Origin: an uncultured Bacteroidales bacterium
GTDB taxonomy: Bacteria > Bacteroidota > Bacteroidia > Bacteroidales > Bacteroidaceae
Assembly (NCBI GenBank): GCA_902786925.1
Contig: CADAEK010000003.1
Coordinates: forward strand, 1 to 64,000
Direction: 5' to 3'
DNA: 64,000 nt
Each line of letters opens with the position of its first letter. Positions within the stretch are counted from its first letter, which is position 1. Positions 50,325-60,171 of the stretch are shown in pieces. The position numbers and the translations under genes are program-made. The notes beneath the pieces were generated by a model, which had not been told where the DNA came from, made no database searches, and was given only the letters and a program-made list of their open reading frames with translations.

Positions 50325-51821
50325 ATGGCATTTACAAGAATCACCGCTGCAGAGGCTGCAGCACTCATCAAGAACGGAGACAATATCGGCCTGTCAGGTT
50401 TCACGCCTGCAGGCACACCAAAAGCTGTAACAGCAGAGATTGCCAAGATTGCTCACGCTGAGCATGAGGCAGGCCGCCCATACCAGATTGGCATCTTCAC
50501 AGGCGCATCTACAGGCCAGTCTTGTGATGGCGTTTTATCCGATGAACAAGCCATCCGTTACCGCGCACCTTACACCACTAACTCTACTTTCCGCAAGCAT
50601 GTGAATGCTGGTGAAATTGCCTATAACGACATTCACCTCGGCATGATGGCACAGGATCTTCGCTATGGATTCCTCGGCGATGTAGATTGGGCTATCCTTG
50701 AAGTGTGCGCAATCGAAGAGGACGGCAAAGTGTACCTTACGGCTGCTGGCGGTATTTCTCCCACTGTAGCCCGTCTCGCAAAGAAAGGAATTATTCTTGA
50801 ATTGAACGCATTCCATTCAGCTAATTCAATTGGCATACACGACGTGTATGAGCCACTTGACCCTCCATGCCGCAAGCCTATCCCTATTGAGAAGGTGACT
50901 GACCGTATCGGAACGACTTATTTGCAACTTGACCCCAAGAAGATTGTAGGTGTAGTGGAGTGCAATATTCCTGACGAAGCTCGTTCATTCAAGGATGCGG
51001 ATCCTATTACAGACAAGATTGGCGAGAACGTGGCAAACTTCCTCATGAACGAGAAGAAGCGCGGCATTATTCCTTCAAGCTTCCTTCCTTTCCAGAGCGG
51101 TGTGGGCACTACTGCCAACGCTATTCTCTTCGCGCTTGGAAGCAATCCAGAAATGCCTCAGATGGAGGTCTACACAGAAGTGCTTCAGAACGCTATCGTT
51201 GACCTCATGTTCCAAGAGAAAGTGAAGTGTGCTTCTACTTGCTCGCTCACGGTGACAAACGACAAGCTCCAGAGCATCTACGATAACATCAACTTCTTCA
51301 AGGATAAGCTGGTGCTCCGCCAATCTGAGATTTCTAATAACGCTGAGGTTATCCGCCGTCTTGGTCTCATCGCTATCAATACAGCTATTGAGGTGGACCT
51401 ATATGGACACGCCAACTCTACACAAATCTGTGGCACTAAGATGATGAATGGTATCGGCGGTTCAGGCGACTTCGAGCGCAACGCCTTCCTCTCTATCTTC
51501 ACATGTTCTTCTGTAGCAAAGGGCGGTGCAATTTCTGCAATTGTACCATTCTGCAGCCACATTGACCACACCGAACACGACGTGAACATCATCGTTACGG
51601 AACAGGGTGTGGCAGACTTGCGCGGAAAGAGCCCTATCGAACGCGCACACGCCATCATTGAAAACTGTGCGCACCCAGACTACAAGCAACTGCTTTGGGA
51701 CTATCTCAAGATTTCGCAGAAAGGCCAGTCATGGCATAACCTTGCAGCTACCCACGCATTCCACGACACCTTTATCAAGGAAGGCGACATGCACAAGGTC
51801 GACTTCAGCAAATTCGCATAA
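50325..51821 (+). CDS. Acetyl-CoA hydrolase/succinate CoA-transferase family enzyme
   Basis: The 498-residue enzyme belongs to the family I CoA-transferases. Seen are NIGLSGFTPAGTPKAV near the N-terminus, SGVGTTANAILFALG (CoA-binding G-V-G region, about residue 262), the likely catalytic Glu in MEVYTEVLQNAIVDL, and GGSGDFERNAFLS with the C-terminal VTEQGVADLRGKSP. In Bacteroidota such enzymes can move CoA between succinate and acetate or propionate during fermentation. Specificity is not readable. Codon use (GCT, GGT, CGC-rich) suggests strong expression. The exonuclease III gene starts 11 bases downstream. Confidence 0.9.
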   Translation: MAFTRITAAEAAALIKNGDNIGLSGFTPAGTPKAVTAEIAKIAHAEHEAGRPYQIGIFTGASTGQSCDGVLSDEQAIRYRAPYTTNSTFRKHVNAGEIAYNDIHLGMMAQDLRYGFLGDVDWAILEVCAIEEDGKVYLTAAGGISPTVARLAKKGIILELNAFHSANSIGIHDVYEPLDPPCRKPIPIEKVTDRIGTTYLQLDPKKIVGVVECNIPDEARSFKDADPITDKIGENVANFLMNEKKRGIIPSSFLPFQSGVGTTANAILFALGSNPEMPQMEVYTEVLQNAIVDLMFQEKVKCASTCSLTVTNDKLQSIYDNINFFKDKLVLRQSEISNNAEVIRRLGLIAINTAIEVDLYGHANSTQICGTKMMNGIGGSGDFERNAFLSIFTCSSVAKGGAISAIVPFCSHIDHTEHDVNIIVTEQGVADLRGKSPIERAHAIIENCAHPDYKQLLWDYLKISQKGQSWHNLAATHAFHDTFIKEGDMHKVDFSKFA

Positions 51822-51832
51822 GCTACATAACC

Positions 51833-52621
51833 ATGAAGTTTATTTCTTGGAACGTAAATGGACTCCGCGCCGTGTGCGGCAAGGGTTTCTCTGAGACCTT
51901 CGCCGCGCTCGACGCGGATTTCTTTTGCCTGCAGGAGACTAAGATGCAGGCTGGACAACTCGATCTCGCCTTCCCAGACTACCAGTCCTTTTGGAACTAC
52001 GCCGACAAGAAAGGCTATTCAGGCACAGCTATCTACACGAAGCATACGCCCCTCAGCATCGCATACGGATTGCCACAAGACATTATTCAACAGATGCCTA
52101 CCAATGAATGGCAAGAGATGAATACAGAAGGACGTGTCATCACACTCGAGTATGACACATTCTATGTAGTTACCGTATATACTCCTAATTCACAAGATGG
52201 GCTTAAGCGCCTTGACCAACGCATGATATGGGACGATGCATTCCGTATGTATCTGCTACAGCTTGACCAAAAGAAGCCAGTCCTTGCCTGTGGTGACATG
52301 AACGTGGCACATGAAGAAATCGACATCAAGAACCCGAAGTCGAATCGTCACAACGCTGGTTTCACAGACGAAGAGCGCGCTAAATTCTCTGATTTGCTTC
52401 AAAGTGGATTCACTGACACGTTCCGCTATTTCTTCCCTGACCAAGCAAACATCTACTCATGGTGGAGCTATCGCTTCCATGCTCGCGAAAAGAATGCAGG
52501 CTGGCGCATCGACTATTGGCTCTGTTCTAACCGGCTACAGCCCCAGCTGCTTTCCGCCCATATACATACGGACATTATGGGTAGCGACCACTGCCCTGTA
52601 GAAGTGACGGTGGAGCTTTGA
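51833..52621 (+). CDS. xth: Exodeoxyribonuclease III (AP endonuclease)
   Basis: The 262-residue enzyme is an ExoIII-type base-excision repair nuclease that cuts at abasic sites. Motifs in order: MKFISWNVNGLRAV, FFCLQETKMQ (metal-binding Glu), VVTVYTPNS, ACGDMNVAHEEIDIKNPK (catalytic Asp-Asn), GFTDEERAKFSDLL, WWSYRFHAREKNAGWRIDYW and the closing GSDHCPV (catalytic His). It is probably cotranscribed with the CoA-transferase. Confidence 0.97.
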   Translation: MKFISWNVNGLRAVCGKGFSETFAALDADFFCLQETKMQAGQLDLAFPDYQSFWNYADKKGYSGTAIYTKHTPLSIAYGLPQDIIQQMPTNEWQEMNTEGRVITLEYDTFYVVTVYTPNSQDGLKRLDQRMIWDDAFRMYLLQLDQKKPVLACGDMNVAHEEIDIKNPKSNRHNAGFTDEERAKFSDLLQSGFTDTFRYFFPDQANIYSWWSYRFHAREKNAGWRIDYWLCSNRLQPQLLSAHIHTDIMGSDHCPVEVTVEL

Positions 52622-52637
52622 CCTTAAGCTAAAGCTC
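52613..52637. terminator. Short hairpin between convergent genes
   Basis: GAGCTTT and AAAGCTC pair across an 11-base loop spanning the xth stop. There is only a weak T/C-rich tail. Confidence 0.35.
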
Positions 52638-52656
52638 TCCCCTGTTCCTCTATTAT

Positions 52657-54369
52657 TTATTGGAAATACGTCTCCATCAGCTTTTGGGCGGCACTATCCC
52701 CCATATCGATGGCACGTTGAATATTCTGGCGAGCGTTTTCACGTTCGCCTTTTTGTAACTGAGCATAACCAAGAATACGGTATGCATCGATAATGTCGGA
52801 GTTCAGGCGAATCGCTTGTTGGCACGACTCAATACACTCATCAAGCATTCCTACACGGATGGTAATTGCGGCACGCTCCACATGATAGAGAGGTGTACGC
52901 GGTGCCATCTCTATCGCCTTATTGATGTCGTCAATGGCCTGCTGAAACATACGTGCATTCACTTCAATCTGTGAACGTTCATAATAGAAAACCGCACTTA
53001 CCTTTCCTTCTAACAGGTAGGCGTATTGGGTATAATCAAGAACTGCTTCGCGGTACTTGCCTGCATTGGCATAAAGTTGTCCACGACGAATAACATAGTT
53101 TGCTGCTTCGCGTGGCAAAGGACTACCCATTAACGCCAAGGCTGAGTCGAGCGGTGCTACCAGTTCTGCCAATGAATCGCCACGCTCCTCACGAGCCATA
53201 CTGATGGCATAAAGGTAGGCTGGAGCAGCGCTACCACCCCCTTGCAACAAATCTTCATATAGATTGATTGCTGCATCATAGTCCTTTTTCTCCATCAGCA
53301 TCTGCGCCTTGAGTGTTTGACACTTCACGTATTCATCTTTTTGTTGGTCACTAGCAGGCTTTGCCGCATTCAGTTGAAGGGCTTTCTCTACATATCCTAT
53401 GGCTGTTTCTATGGTCCACTGCTCATAGGCTGGCTCAGGCTGCAGCCTTAATTTATCAAAGATGAGTGATGCAACGTTATAATGCCCTGCAGCCTTATCC
53501 TCTACCAGCGATAAATACTGTGCCATATCCTGTGCGGCTTCATCAAAGCGTGTAAGGTCAATTAGAGGTGTAGCACGTCGAAGATACCCTTCTGCATTCT
53601 TGGGGAATGATGCCACGAAACGGTTGACCATATCCATATATTCCTCATTCTCTGCTGAGCGCGACTTAATATACAGATATACTAATGCTTCCTCGGCCGT
53701 AGTAGGTAATGACTTTGGTATAAAAATGTTGTTCAAGGCAACCGATGCAGAGTTGGTGGGAATGGCAACCATCTTTAGCGTCTCGCAAAAACGAACATCA
53801 AGCACATAACTCTTATTGCCCAAGATAGAGTGCAGTATACCTACCAATGCCCCTGAGGCATTGAAAACAGGTGAGCCTATCAAGCTCGCATCCAATTGAC
53901 GATCCAAACCATAATATACATACTTCCCTTGAATAAGGGATGTATCTTCCACTGTTACTTGCTCACTCTGCACAGCAACTCCATCAGAAGGACGCAGCAC
54001 ATATAACGCAGATTTCAGAGGTTGGTCTGATGTTGCTATTGGATAAGGAGCTTTTCCTTTCACAGGAATATGGAAATGTACTTGAGAGTAAGCGTCATCT
54101 GCACCTAACACACAATCAACTACAGCCTGCTTTCCATCAGCCGTAACCACAACCGCTTTGCTTGCTCCTTTAAACAAACGGAAATCAGCCAAAGCCTCGC
54201 CATTCTCACCGACATAAAAACCTATGCCTTTCTGAAGAAGAGCACCTTGTTTGTCATACGTAGTAAGAGAGAATATGCCTTTCTTGGCTTTCGCCACAAA
54301 CTTGGGTTGAGCACAAGCTGCACATACGATACAAAGGAGAGTAAAAGTAAGCAGTAAAGATTTCTTCAT
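52657..54369 (-). CDS. Exported protein with degenerate trypsin-like domain and TPR repeats
   Basis: The 570-residue product has a signal peptide (KKSLLLTFTLLCIVCAACAQ), an HtrA-like beta domain (about residues 25-200) and TPR repeats (about 230-570). In the protease part, the position of the catalytic His looks altered (GFYVGENGEALADFRLFKGA, where TN-x-HV is expected), and the Ser region reads LIGSPVFNASGALVGI without the usual G-N-S-G-G. It probably no longer cleaves, but may bind peptides. The longest frame starts with TTG two codons upstream; ATG 54369 is preferred. It is last in the dnaN run. Confidence 0.75.
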   Translation of the reverse strand: MKKSLLLTFTLLCIVCAACAQPKFVAKAKKGIFSLTTYDKQGALLQKGIGFYVGENGEALADFRLFKGASKAVVVTADGKQAVVDCVLGADDAYSQVHFHIPVKGKAPYPIATSDQPLKSALYVLRPSDGVAVQSEQVTVEDTSLIQGKYVYYGLDRQLDASLIGSPVFNASGALVGILHSILGNKSYVLDVRFCETLKMVAIPTNSASVALNNIFIPKSLPTTAEEALVYLYIKSRSAENEEYMDMVNRFVASFPKNAEGYLRRATPLIDLTRFDEAAQDMAQYLSLVEDKAAGHYNVASLIFDKLRLQPEPAYEQWTIETAIGYVEKALQLNAAKPASDQQKDEYVKCQTLKAQMLMEKKDYDAAINLYEDLLQGGGSAAPAYLYAISMAREERGDSLAELVAPLDSALALMGSPLPREAANYVIRRGQLYANAGKYREAVLDYTQYAYLLEGKVSAVFYYERSQIEVNARMFQQAIDDINKAIEMAPRTPLYHVERAAITIRVGMLDECIESCQQAIRLNSDIIDAYRILGYAQLQKGERENARQNIQRAIDMGDSAAQKLMETYFQ

Positions 54370-54387
54370 GTCCAAATTACATATACG

Positions 54388-56061
54388 CTATTGATTGTCC
54401 AACAAAGACCGTGCATTGTCCAAAGCAGCCTGCGTGAGTTTCTCGCCACTCAGCATATGGGCTATTTCCTCCACACGCTGCTCCGCTGTCAAAGGAACGA
54501 TGTGGCTCAACGTTGCATCCTCAGTATCCTCCTTATACACTTTATAATGGTGAGCACCCATTGCTGCTATTTGCGGTAAATGCGTGATAGAGATGACCTG
54601 ACGTTCGTGCTGTCCCATCTCCTGCATGATGCGTGCCATCTTTTCAGCGATAGAACCACTGACACCCGTATCGATTTCATCGAAGATAATAGTTGGCAAC
54701 TTGACAGCACCCGCAATAAGCGCTTTCAGCGACAACATGACACGAGCGATTTCACCACCTGAAGCAATTTGGCTGACAGGTTTCAAGTCTCCGCTCTTAT
54801 TGGCATTAAAGAGGAACTGCACTTGGTCATAACCTGTAGGTGTCAGTTCTGAAGGATGCACTATCACCGAACATTTGAACTGGACATTAGGCATACCTAA
54901 TGGCAAAAGCCGTTCCTGCATCTCTTGCTCCACCTGCTTAGCCACCCTTTGCCGTTCCTTAGACAACTGTTCAGCCAATTGAAGACATTGTTTATGCTGT
55001 GCATCCACTTTCTGACGCAATTCTTCAAGCATCTCATCCGAATGAGTGATGCGCATCAACTTTTCTTCCAGCTCTTCCTGCAAGGCCAGCAACTCTCCCA
55101 CCGTATCAACCCCATGCTTCTTCTGCAAGGTGTAAATCGTGTTCAGACGCTCATTCACCTGCTCCAAACGCTGTGGATTATACTCCACATCCTCTGCATT
55201 GCCCTCCAACTCTTCCGCAACATCTTTCAACTCTATATAGCAAGAGTCTAACCTCTCCGCCAATTCATTTGCAGTTACGTATACAGACGAGATGGACCGC
55301 AAGGCAGAAAGTCCTTGCTTCAGCAAACTCAACGCATCCGCCCCGTCTGTAGAAGATTGCAGCAGGTTCGCAGCCGTATAGAGCGCAGACTTGATATCCT
55401 CTGCATGTTCCAACGTCTCCTGTTCTGCCTCCAATTCGGCCTGTTCATCTTCCTGCAGGTTCTCGTTAGCCAGCTGTTCTACTTGGAAACGCAAATAATC
55501 CTCATCTTCCCTACTGCGTTTTGCCTCTTCTTGTACAGATTCCAGCTCACGTACCGATGCCTTATAAGCCTTATAAGCATCCCTATACTCATCAAGCAAT
55601 GTTTGATGATTGGCAACAATATCCAATATGTTCAATTGGAAATCCTCTTTCCCGAGCAAAAGATTCTTATGCTGCGAGTGTACATCAATGAGCTGTTCGC
55701 CAATCTCCTTCAACTGAGCCAAAGATGCAGGTGTATCATTGATAAAAGCACGTGACTTTCCAGATGCCGTCAGTTCGCGGCGGATTATGCACTCTGCACC
55801 GTCAAAATCGAAGTCATTCTCGCTGAAAAACGAATCCAGCTGATAAGCAGACAGGTCGAAAGTACTCTCTATCACACAACGGTTTGCTCCTGGCTTCATT
55901 GCTTTCGAATCAGCACGCTGCCCTAAAAGCAAACCGATAGCACCGATGATGATAGACTTTCCTGCACCTGTTTCGCCCGTAATCACGGAAAAGCCAGGAT
56001 GGAACTCTATATCCAGATGCTCAATCAGCGCGTAGTTCTCTATGTGCAGACGACGAATCAT
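54388..56061 (-). CDS. recN: DNA repair protein RecN
   Basis: The 557-residue SMC-like ATPase takes part in double-strand break repair. Walker A is SVITGETGAGKSIIIGAIGL (about residue 28-47), a long coiled coil spans about 150-370, and the C-terminal half holds the signature ASGGEIARVMLSLKALI and Walker B PTIIFDEIDTGVSG. The D-loop and H-motif follow (VISITHLPQIAA). It overlaps the upstream DUF4835 gene by 4 bases. Confidence 0.96.
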   Translation of the reverse strand: MIRRLHIENYALIEHLDIEFHPGFSVITGETGAGKSIIIGAIGLLLGQRADSKAMKPGANRCVIESTFDLSAYQLDSFFSENDFDFDGAECIIRRELTASGKSRAFINDTPASLAQLKEIGEQLIDVHSQHKNLLLGKEDFQLNILDIVANHQTLLDEYRDAYKAYKASVRELESVQEEAKRSREDEDYLRFQVEQLANENLQEDEQAELEAEQETLEHAEDIKSALYTAANLLQSSTDGADALSLLKQGLSALRSISSVYVTANELAERLDSCYIELKDVAEELEGNAEDVEYNPQRLEQVNERLNTIYTLQKKHGVDTVGELLALQEELEEKLMRITHSDEMLEELRQKVDAQHKQCLQLAEQLSKERQRVAKQVEQEMQERLLPLGMPNVQFKCSVIVHPSELTPTGYDQVQFLFNANKSGDLKPVSQIASGGEIARVMLSLKALIAGAVKLPTIIFDEIDTGVSGSIAEKMARIMQEMGQHERQVISITHLPQIAAMGAHHYKVYKEDTEDATLSHIVPLTAEQRVEEIAHMLSGEKLTQAALDNARSLLDNQ

Positions 56062-56984
56062 TTCTTAATTCTGTTCCAATAGGTGTTTTGGCTGGCATTG
56101 ATGGAAGAAACAATATCATAAACTTCTTGCTTCTCCTTCTCTGTGCCATGTCCTGAATAGATATTGACTATCTCGTCACGTTTGAAGTCCGTATAAATCT
56201 GAGGTAATTGTGACAATGGCTTGTTACTATGTGCTTCCTTCAGCAACTCCAATGCCTCTGTCACAGCAACTCTACCTCGATCTGCATTTTGTGCCATCTC
56301 GTCAAGCCCTTGCCTGTAGTATTTGTACTGCATTTGTCGCAGGGGTTCGAGCGACGACTCCATATAGTCATTGATAATGGCATGCCGATTCTTAGAGTCC
56401 TGAAAAGCCCTCCAACCAGAGCCCTCCATTCCCTGTGCATTATTGACAATACTTTCCACCACGTGCAGTACTTCCGTTCCACCCAATGGTGAGAAGGTGT
56501 CCAAATCCATACCAATAAACAGATATGCATAATAGGCCAGCATTGCCGTCAGATTATTGTCCAGATTATTGATATTGAATTCCAACGGATCATGCTCCTT
56601 GTACGTAAAGGAGAAGTCCGCATCCTTCATGGAAAAGACAGTTGTGCTATATGCCGAATTGAAGACTGGACGTGACACTTGGAACATCAGTTCCCCAGTA
56701 AATGCGTTATTTGCCTCATCATACTTCTTAATCGTGATGTTCATGCTACAGTCTATACGCTCCGCCTTTTGGAACTGGAGATCTGTCCATTCACGATTAT
56801 TCATAAATTCAGAGATAGCGGTTTCAAGCGTTTCAAAGACACTCTTGTTGGTACCCTGCACTTGCGAGTGGATAACCTTCACTGTGCAATTCAGTTCTTG
56901 AGCACACAACTTGCTGCCTAGCATTAGCACGAGAGCCAATGCCATGACTTTCAATATCCCTATTTTCAATTGCTCTATCCGCAT
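56058..56984 (-). CDS. DUF4835 (PorD-like) exported protein
   Basis: The 308-residue protein has a signal peptide (VMALALVLMLGSKLCAQ) and then matches DUF4835: ELNCTVKVIHSQVQGTNKSV, ISEFMNNREWTDLQF, ERIDCSMNITI, FQVSRPVFNSAYSTTVF and LTAMLAYYAYLFIGMDLDTF. The family has been linked by some annotators to the type IX secretion system as PorD; I recall that link but cannot verify it. It sits between recN and coaBC, an arrangement I believe is common in Bacteroidota. Confidence 0.85.
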   Translation of the reverse strand: MRIEQLKIGILKVMALALVLMLGSKLCAQELNCTVKVIHSQVQGTNKSVFETLETAISEFMNNREWTDLQFQKAERIDCSMNITIKKYDEANNAFTGELMFQVSRPVFNSAYSTTVFSMKDADFSFTYKEHDPLEFNINNLDNNLTAMLAYYAYLFIGMDLDTFSPLGGTEVLHVVESIVNNAQGMEGSGWRAFQDSKNRHAIINDYMESSLEPLRQMQYKYYRQGLDEMAQNADRGRVAVTEALELLKEAHSNKPLSQLPQIYTDFKRDEIVNIYSGHGTEKEKQEVYDIVSSINASQNTYWNRIKK

Positions 56985-56999
56985 ACGCCTACTCTATCG

Positions 57000-58202
57000 T
57001 TAACGCATGACGGCCTCCATCTGATTAATGATATCAACCGCCACCTCTGGTTTCGACTTTAGAGGAAACTCCGTCTTGTCATCTGCTGTAATAATCGTGA
57101 TTTTGTTGGTTTCAGTCTGAAAACCTGCTCCAGCATCACGCAAACTATTCAACACAATAAAATCGAAGTTTTTCTTTTTCAGTTTTGATTGAGCGTTTGT
57201 CTCCTCATCATTGGTTTCAAGAGCAAAGCCAACAAGAGTCTGACTCTCCTTTTTCAACTGCCCTAACGAAGCAGCAATATCTGGATTTGGTTTCAAATGC
57301 AGAATCATCTCATCACCCGTGCGCTTAATCTTCTGAGAAGCCACATCACATGGAGTAAAGTCTGCTACAGCTGCACATAAAATGGCGGAATCCATTGAGG
57401 GATACAACCGCAGACACTCTTCATACATCTCACGAGCACTTTCCACGTCTATACGTTGTATGTTCGGATGCTTTGCCTGCATCGTTGCAGATACAGGTCC
57501 ACAAACCAATGCAACTTCTGCTCCCCTAGCAGCACATTCCTCAGCAAGGGCAAACCCCATCTTTCCAGAGGAATAGTTTCCAATAAAGCGTACAGGGTCT
57601 ATCTTCTCATAAGTCGGACCAGCAGTAATGAGCACTTTCTTGCCTTTCAGGCTTTCCTGCTGAGCAAAGAAACGCTCCAGCGCTGCCACGATGTTCTCCG
57701 GCTCTTCCATGCGTCCCTTCCCTTCCAGTTTGGATGCCAAAAAACCCGTACCAGGTTCAATGATATGATTGCCATATGACTGCAGAGTCTTCAGATTCTG
57801 CTGCGTAGAAGGATGAGCATACATATCCAAATCCATGGCAGGAGCCACAAAGACGGGCGCTTTCATAGACAGATAAATCGTGATGAGCATGTTATCGGCA
57901 ATGCCGTTGGCCATCTTGCCAATGGTTGAAGCCGTGGCAGGTGCAATCAACATGGCATCAGCCCATAGTCCAAGGTCCACATGGGAATGCCAAGTGCCAT
58001 CTCGCTGAGAGAAAAACTCGCTGATGACAGGTTTGCTAGTCAATGCCGACAGGGTGATAGGCGTGATAAACTCTTTACCTGCAGGAGTAATGACCACTTG
58101 CACCTCAGCCCCCTTTTTAATCAGTTGGCGGATAATTAGGCATGACTTATAAGCAGCAATACTGCCAGTGATGCCGAGCACTATTTTCTTACCTTTCAAC
58201 AT
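57000..58202 (-). CDS. coaBC: Bifunctional phosphopantothenoylcysteine synthetase/decarboxylase
   Basis: The 400-residue enzyme makes 4-phosphopantetheine for coenzyme A. The N-terminal flavin decarboxylase (about residues 1-185) has KIVLGITGSIAAYKS, the FMN-binding His in GTWHSHVDLGLWADAMLIAP and APAMDLDMYAHPSTQ, the counterpart of P-x-M-N-x-x-M-W. The C-terminal synthetase starts VLITAGPTYEKIDPVRFIGN, with AAVADFTPCDVASQKIKRTG and GFALETNDE. Both halves are complete. Confidence 0.96.
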   Translation of the reverse strand: MLKGKKIVLGITGSIAAYKSCLIIRQLIKKGAEVQVVITPAGKEFITPITLSALTSKPVISEFFSQRDGTWHSHVDLGLWADAMLIAPATASTIGKMANGIADNMLITIYLSMKAPVFVAPAMDLDMYAHPSTQQNLKTLQSYGNHIIEPGTGFLASKLEGKGRMEEPENIVAALERFFAQQESLKGKKVLITAGPTYEKIDPVRFIGNYSSGKMGFALAEECAARGAEVALVCGPVSATMQAKHPNIQRIDVESAREMYEECLRLYPSMDSAILCAAVADFTPCDVASQKIKRTGDEMILHLKPNPDIAASLGQLKKESQTLVGFALETNDEETNAQSKLKKKNFDFIVLNSLRDAGAGFQTETNKITIITADDKTEFPLKSKPEVAVDIINQMEAVMR

Positions 58203-58204
58203 AG

Positions 58205-58981
58205 TTACTTCTGCGACTTAGACGCCAAATATAATTTGGTCAAGACCTGCTTGGTGTTTTGGGCAAAGTCTCCCTGCATCATCCATGCATAATAGCTGGG
58301 GTCAAGACGAAGGAGCACATCCACTACAGGCTTGCCTTTGTGCTTTCCGAAATTAAAGACTTCCACACCCTTCTCATTGCGAATAATACGGCCTGCAAAA
58401 TCCACGTTATTGTTCATCTTGCTATACTCGGCCAAATAATTCACGTCATTCTTCAAATCAGCAGGGTAACGATCCAGTTGTGCCTCCAGCACTTCCAATG
58501 TGGCACGTGTATCGGCAAGGGCCGAATGAGCATTTTCCAAGTCTTTCTCACAATAATACTTATAGGCCGCCACCAATGTGCGACGCTCCAACTTGTGATA
58601 GATATTCTGTACGTCAATGCACTTACGCTTCGATACATCAAAGTCCATGCCCTGGCGCAGGAACTCCTCACACAGCAGGGGGATGTCAAACTTATTCGAG
58701 TTGAAACCTGCCAAATCACAGCCCTGAAAGGTATTGAAAAGCTCCTGTGCGACGTCCTTGAATGTTGGACAGTCAACAACATCTGCATCGTAGATTCCAT
58801 GCACCTCAGACGCTCTTGGCGGAATGGGCATGCCCGGATTGAGACGCATAGACTTTGATTCCTCATTGCCATTAGGAAAAACTTTGATGTAGCAAAGTTC
58901 CACAATGCGGTCCTTTGCTACATCAACGCCCGTCGTCTCCAAATCGAAGAATATGATTGGGTTTTGTAAGTTCAGTTTCAT
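58205..58981 (-). CDS. DnaQ-like 3'-5' exonuclease
   Basis: The 258-residue protein has a DEDDh exonuclease fold: IIFFDLETTGVDVAKDRIVE (Asp, Glu), GFNSNKFDIPLL (second Asp) and AHSALADTRATLEVL (His, last Asp). The C-terminal 70 residues contain VFNFGKHKGKPVVDVL, a module often attached to such nucleases. It may act as proofreading subunit or in repair. It lies 2 bases after dnaN and 2 bases before coaBC. Confidence 0.92.
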   Translation of the reverse strand: MKLNLQNPIIFFDLETTGVDVAKDRIVELCYIKVFPNGNEESKSMRLNPGMPIPPRASEVHGIYDADVVDCPTFKDVAQELFNTFQGCDLAGFNSNKFDIPLLCEEFLRQGMDFDVSKRKCIDVQNIYHKLERRTLVAAYKYYCEKDLENAHSALADTRATLEVLEAQLDRYPADLKNDVNYLAEYSKMNNNVDFAGRIIRNEKGVEVFNFGKHKGKPVVDVLLRLDPSYYAWMMQGDFAQNTKQVLTKLYLASKSQK

Positions 58982-58983
58982 TA

Positions 58984-60108
58984 TCAGTCTTTCAACATCA
59001 TAGGCATCAGCAGCATGATAAGGTCTTCATTCTCATCCTGCTCCGCAGGTGTGATGACACCAGCTCTACTTGGGTCTGCAAGCTCAAGTACAACGTCACT
59101 GCTGGTGATGCTGTTCAAAACGTCGAGCAAGAATGGGCCATTGAAACCTATGCTCATGGCCATACCATCATACTCGCACATGATGTGTTCTTCTGCCGAT
59201 GTAGAGAAATCCAAATCCTGAGCCGAGACAGTCAGCGTACCACGATCCACATGAAGCTTAATCAGCGCACTGCTCTGGCTGGCAAACACGCTGACGCGAC
59301 GCAATGCACTGATAAAGGCGAGGCGGTCTGCCGTTACGCGGAAAGGATTGTCGGTAGGAATCACAGAATTGTAATTGGGGTAACGTCCCTCTATCAGACG
59401 GCAGCTAATTACATAGTCCGTCATCTGCAGCTCTGCATTGCGGTCATCAAAACGCACCGCCACTTCGCCTTCAGCCTTAGGGAGCACTGTCTTCAGCAAC
59501 AAAGCGGGCTTCTTAGGCAGGATAAAGGCCGAGTTCTCATCCGAGCGAACAGAAAGAACGCGGTTACGCACCAATTTGTGTCCATCGCTGGCCACGAATG
59601 TGATGTTCTCTGTAGTGATGTCGAAATAGACACCATTCATCTGAGGACGGAGTTCATCATCAGCAGCTGCAAAAAGACAACGAGTAATGCCGTCCAGCAT
59701 CACCTGTGCATCAATCGCGATGTGGCGAGAAGACTCGCTGATGCCTGTGGGCTCTGGGAATTCATATCCGTTCTGCCCAATCAGGTTATAACGACCGTTT
59801 TGATAGTTTATCTCAATGGCGAATGTGCTAGGGTCCACATTGAATGAAATGGGCTGTTCGGATATTTCTTTTATCGAACTAATCAGCTGTTTAGCGCCAA
59901 TGGCAAACTTTCCTTCTCCATCTGCATCCATCACCTCGAGGGTAGTCACCATCGTGGTTTCGCTGTCGGATGCGGTCATCTTCAGCGTACTGCCAGAAAG
60001 CTCAAACAAGATGCAGTCGAGGATAGGCAAAGCGTTCTTTGAGCTCTGTACTCGGCTTATTGTCTGCAGGCGATTGCTGAGGCTTGTACTTGATACATTG
60101 AATCTCAT
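58984..60108 (-). CDS. dnaN: DNA polymerase III beta subunit (sliding clamp)
   Basis: The 374-residue protein starts MRFNVSSTSLSNRLQTISRV and then SSKNALPILDCILFELSGST, typical of DnaN. Later signatures are EISEQPISFNV, SLLKTVLPKAEGEV-like, and the C-terminal FNGPFLLDVL with the final LLMPMMLKD. It tethers replicative polymerase to DNA. It leads a tightly packed minus-strand run of six genes with replication, repair and CoA functions. No dnaA is adjacent, so this is probably not the origin. Confidence 0.97.
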   Translation of the reverse strand: MRFNVSSTSLSNRLQTISRVQSSKNALPILDCILFELSGSTLKMTASDSETTMVTTLEVMDADGEGKFAIGAKQLISSIKEISEQPISFNVDPSTFAIEINYQNGRYNLIGQNGYEFPEPTGISESSRHIAIDAQVMLDGITRCLFAAADDELRPQMNGVYFDITTENITFVASDGHKLVRNRVLSVRSDENSAFILPKKPALLLKTVLPKAEGEVAVRFDDRNAELQMTDYVISCRLIEGRYPNYNSVIPTDNPFRVTADRLAFISALRRVSVFASQSSALIKLHVDRGTLTVSAQDLDFSTSAEEHIMCEYDGMAMSIGFNGPFLLDVLNSITSSDVVLELADPSRAGVITPAEQDENEDLIMLLMPMMLKD

Positions 60109-60131
60109 TGTCGAAAATATTTATTTGCACA

Positions 60132-60139
60132 CAAAGTTA
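60132..60139 (-). promoter_or_regulatory. -7 promoter box of the dnaN operon
   Basis: The minus strand reads TAACTTTG, matching TAnnTTTG, 23 bases before the dnaN start. Confidence 0.7.
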
Positions 60140-60171
60140 GAGAGAAGTTTTGAGAATACAAAAAAAAAGCG

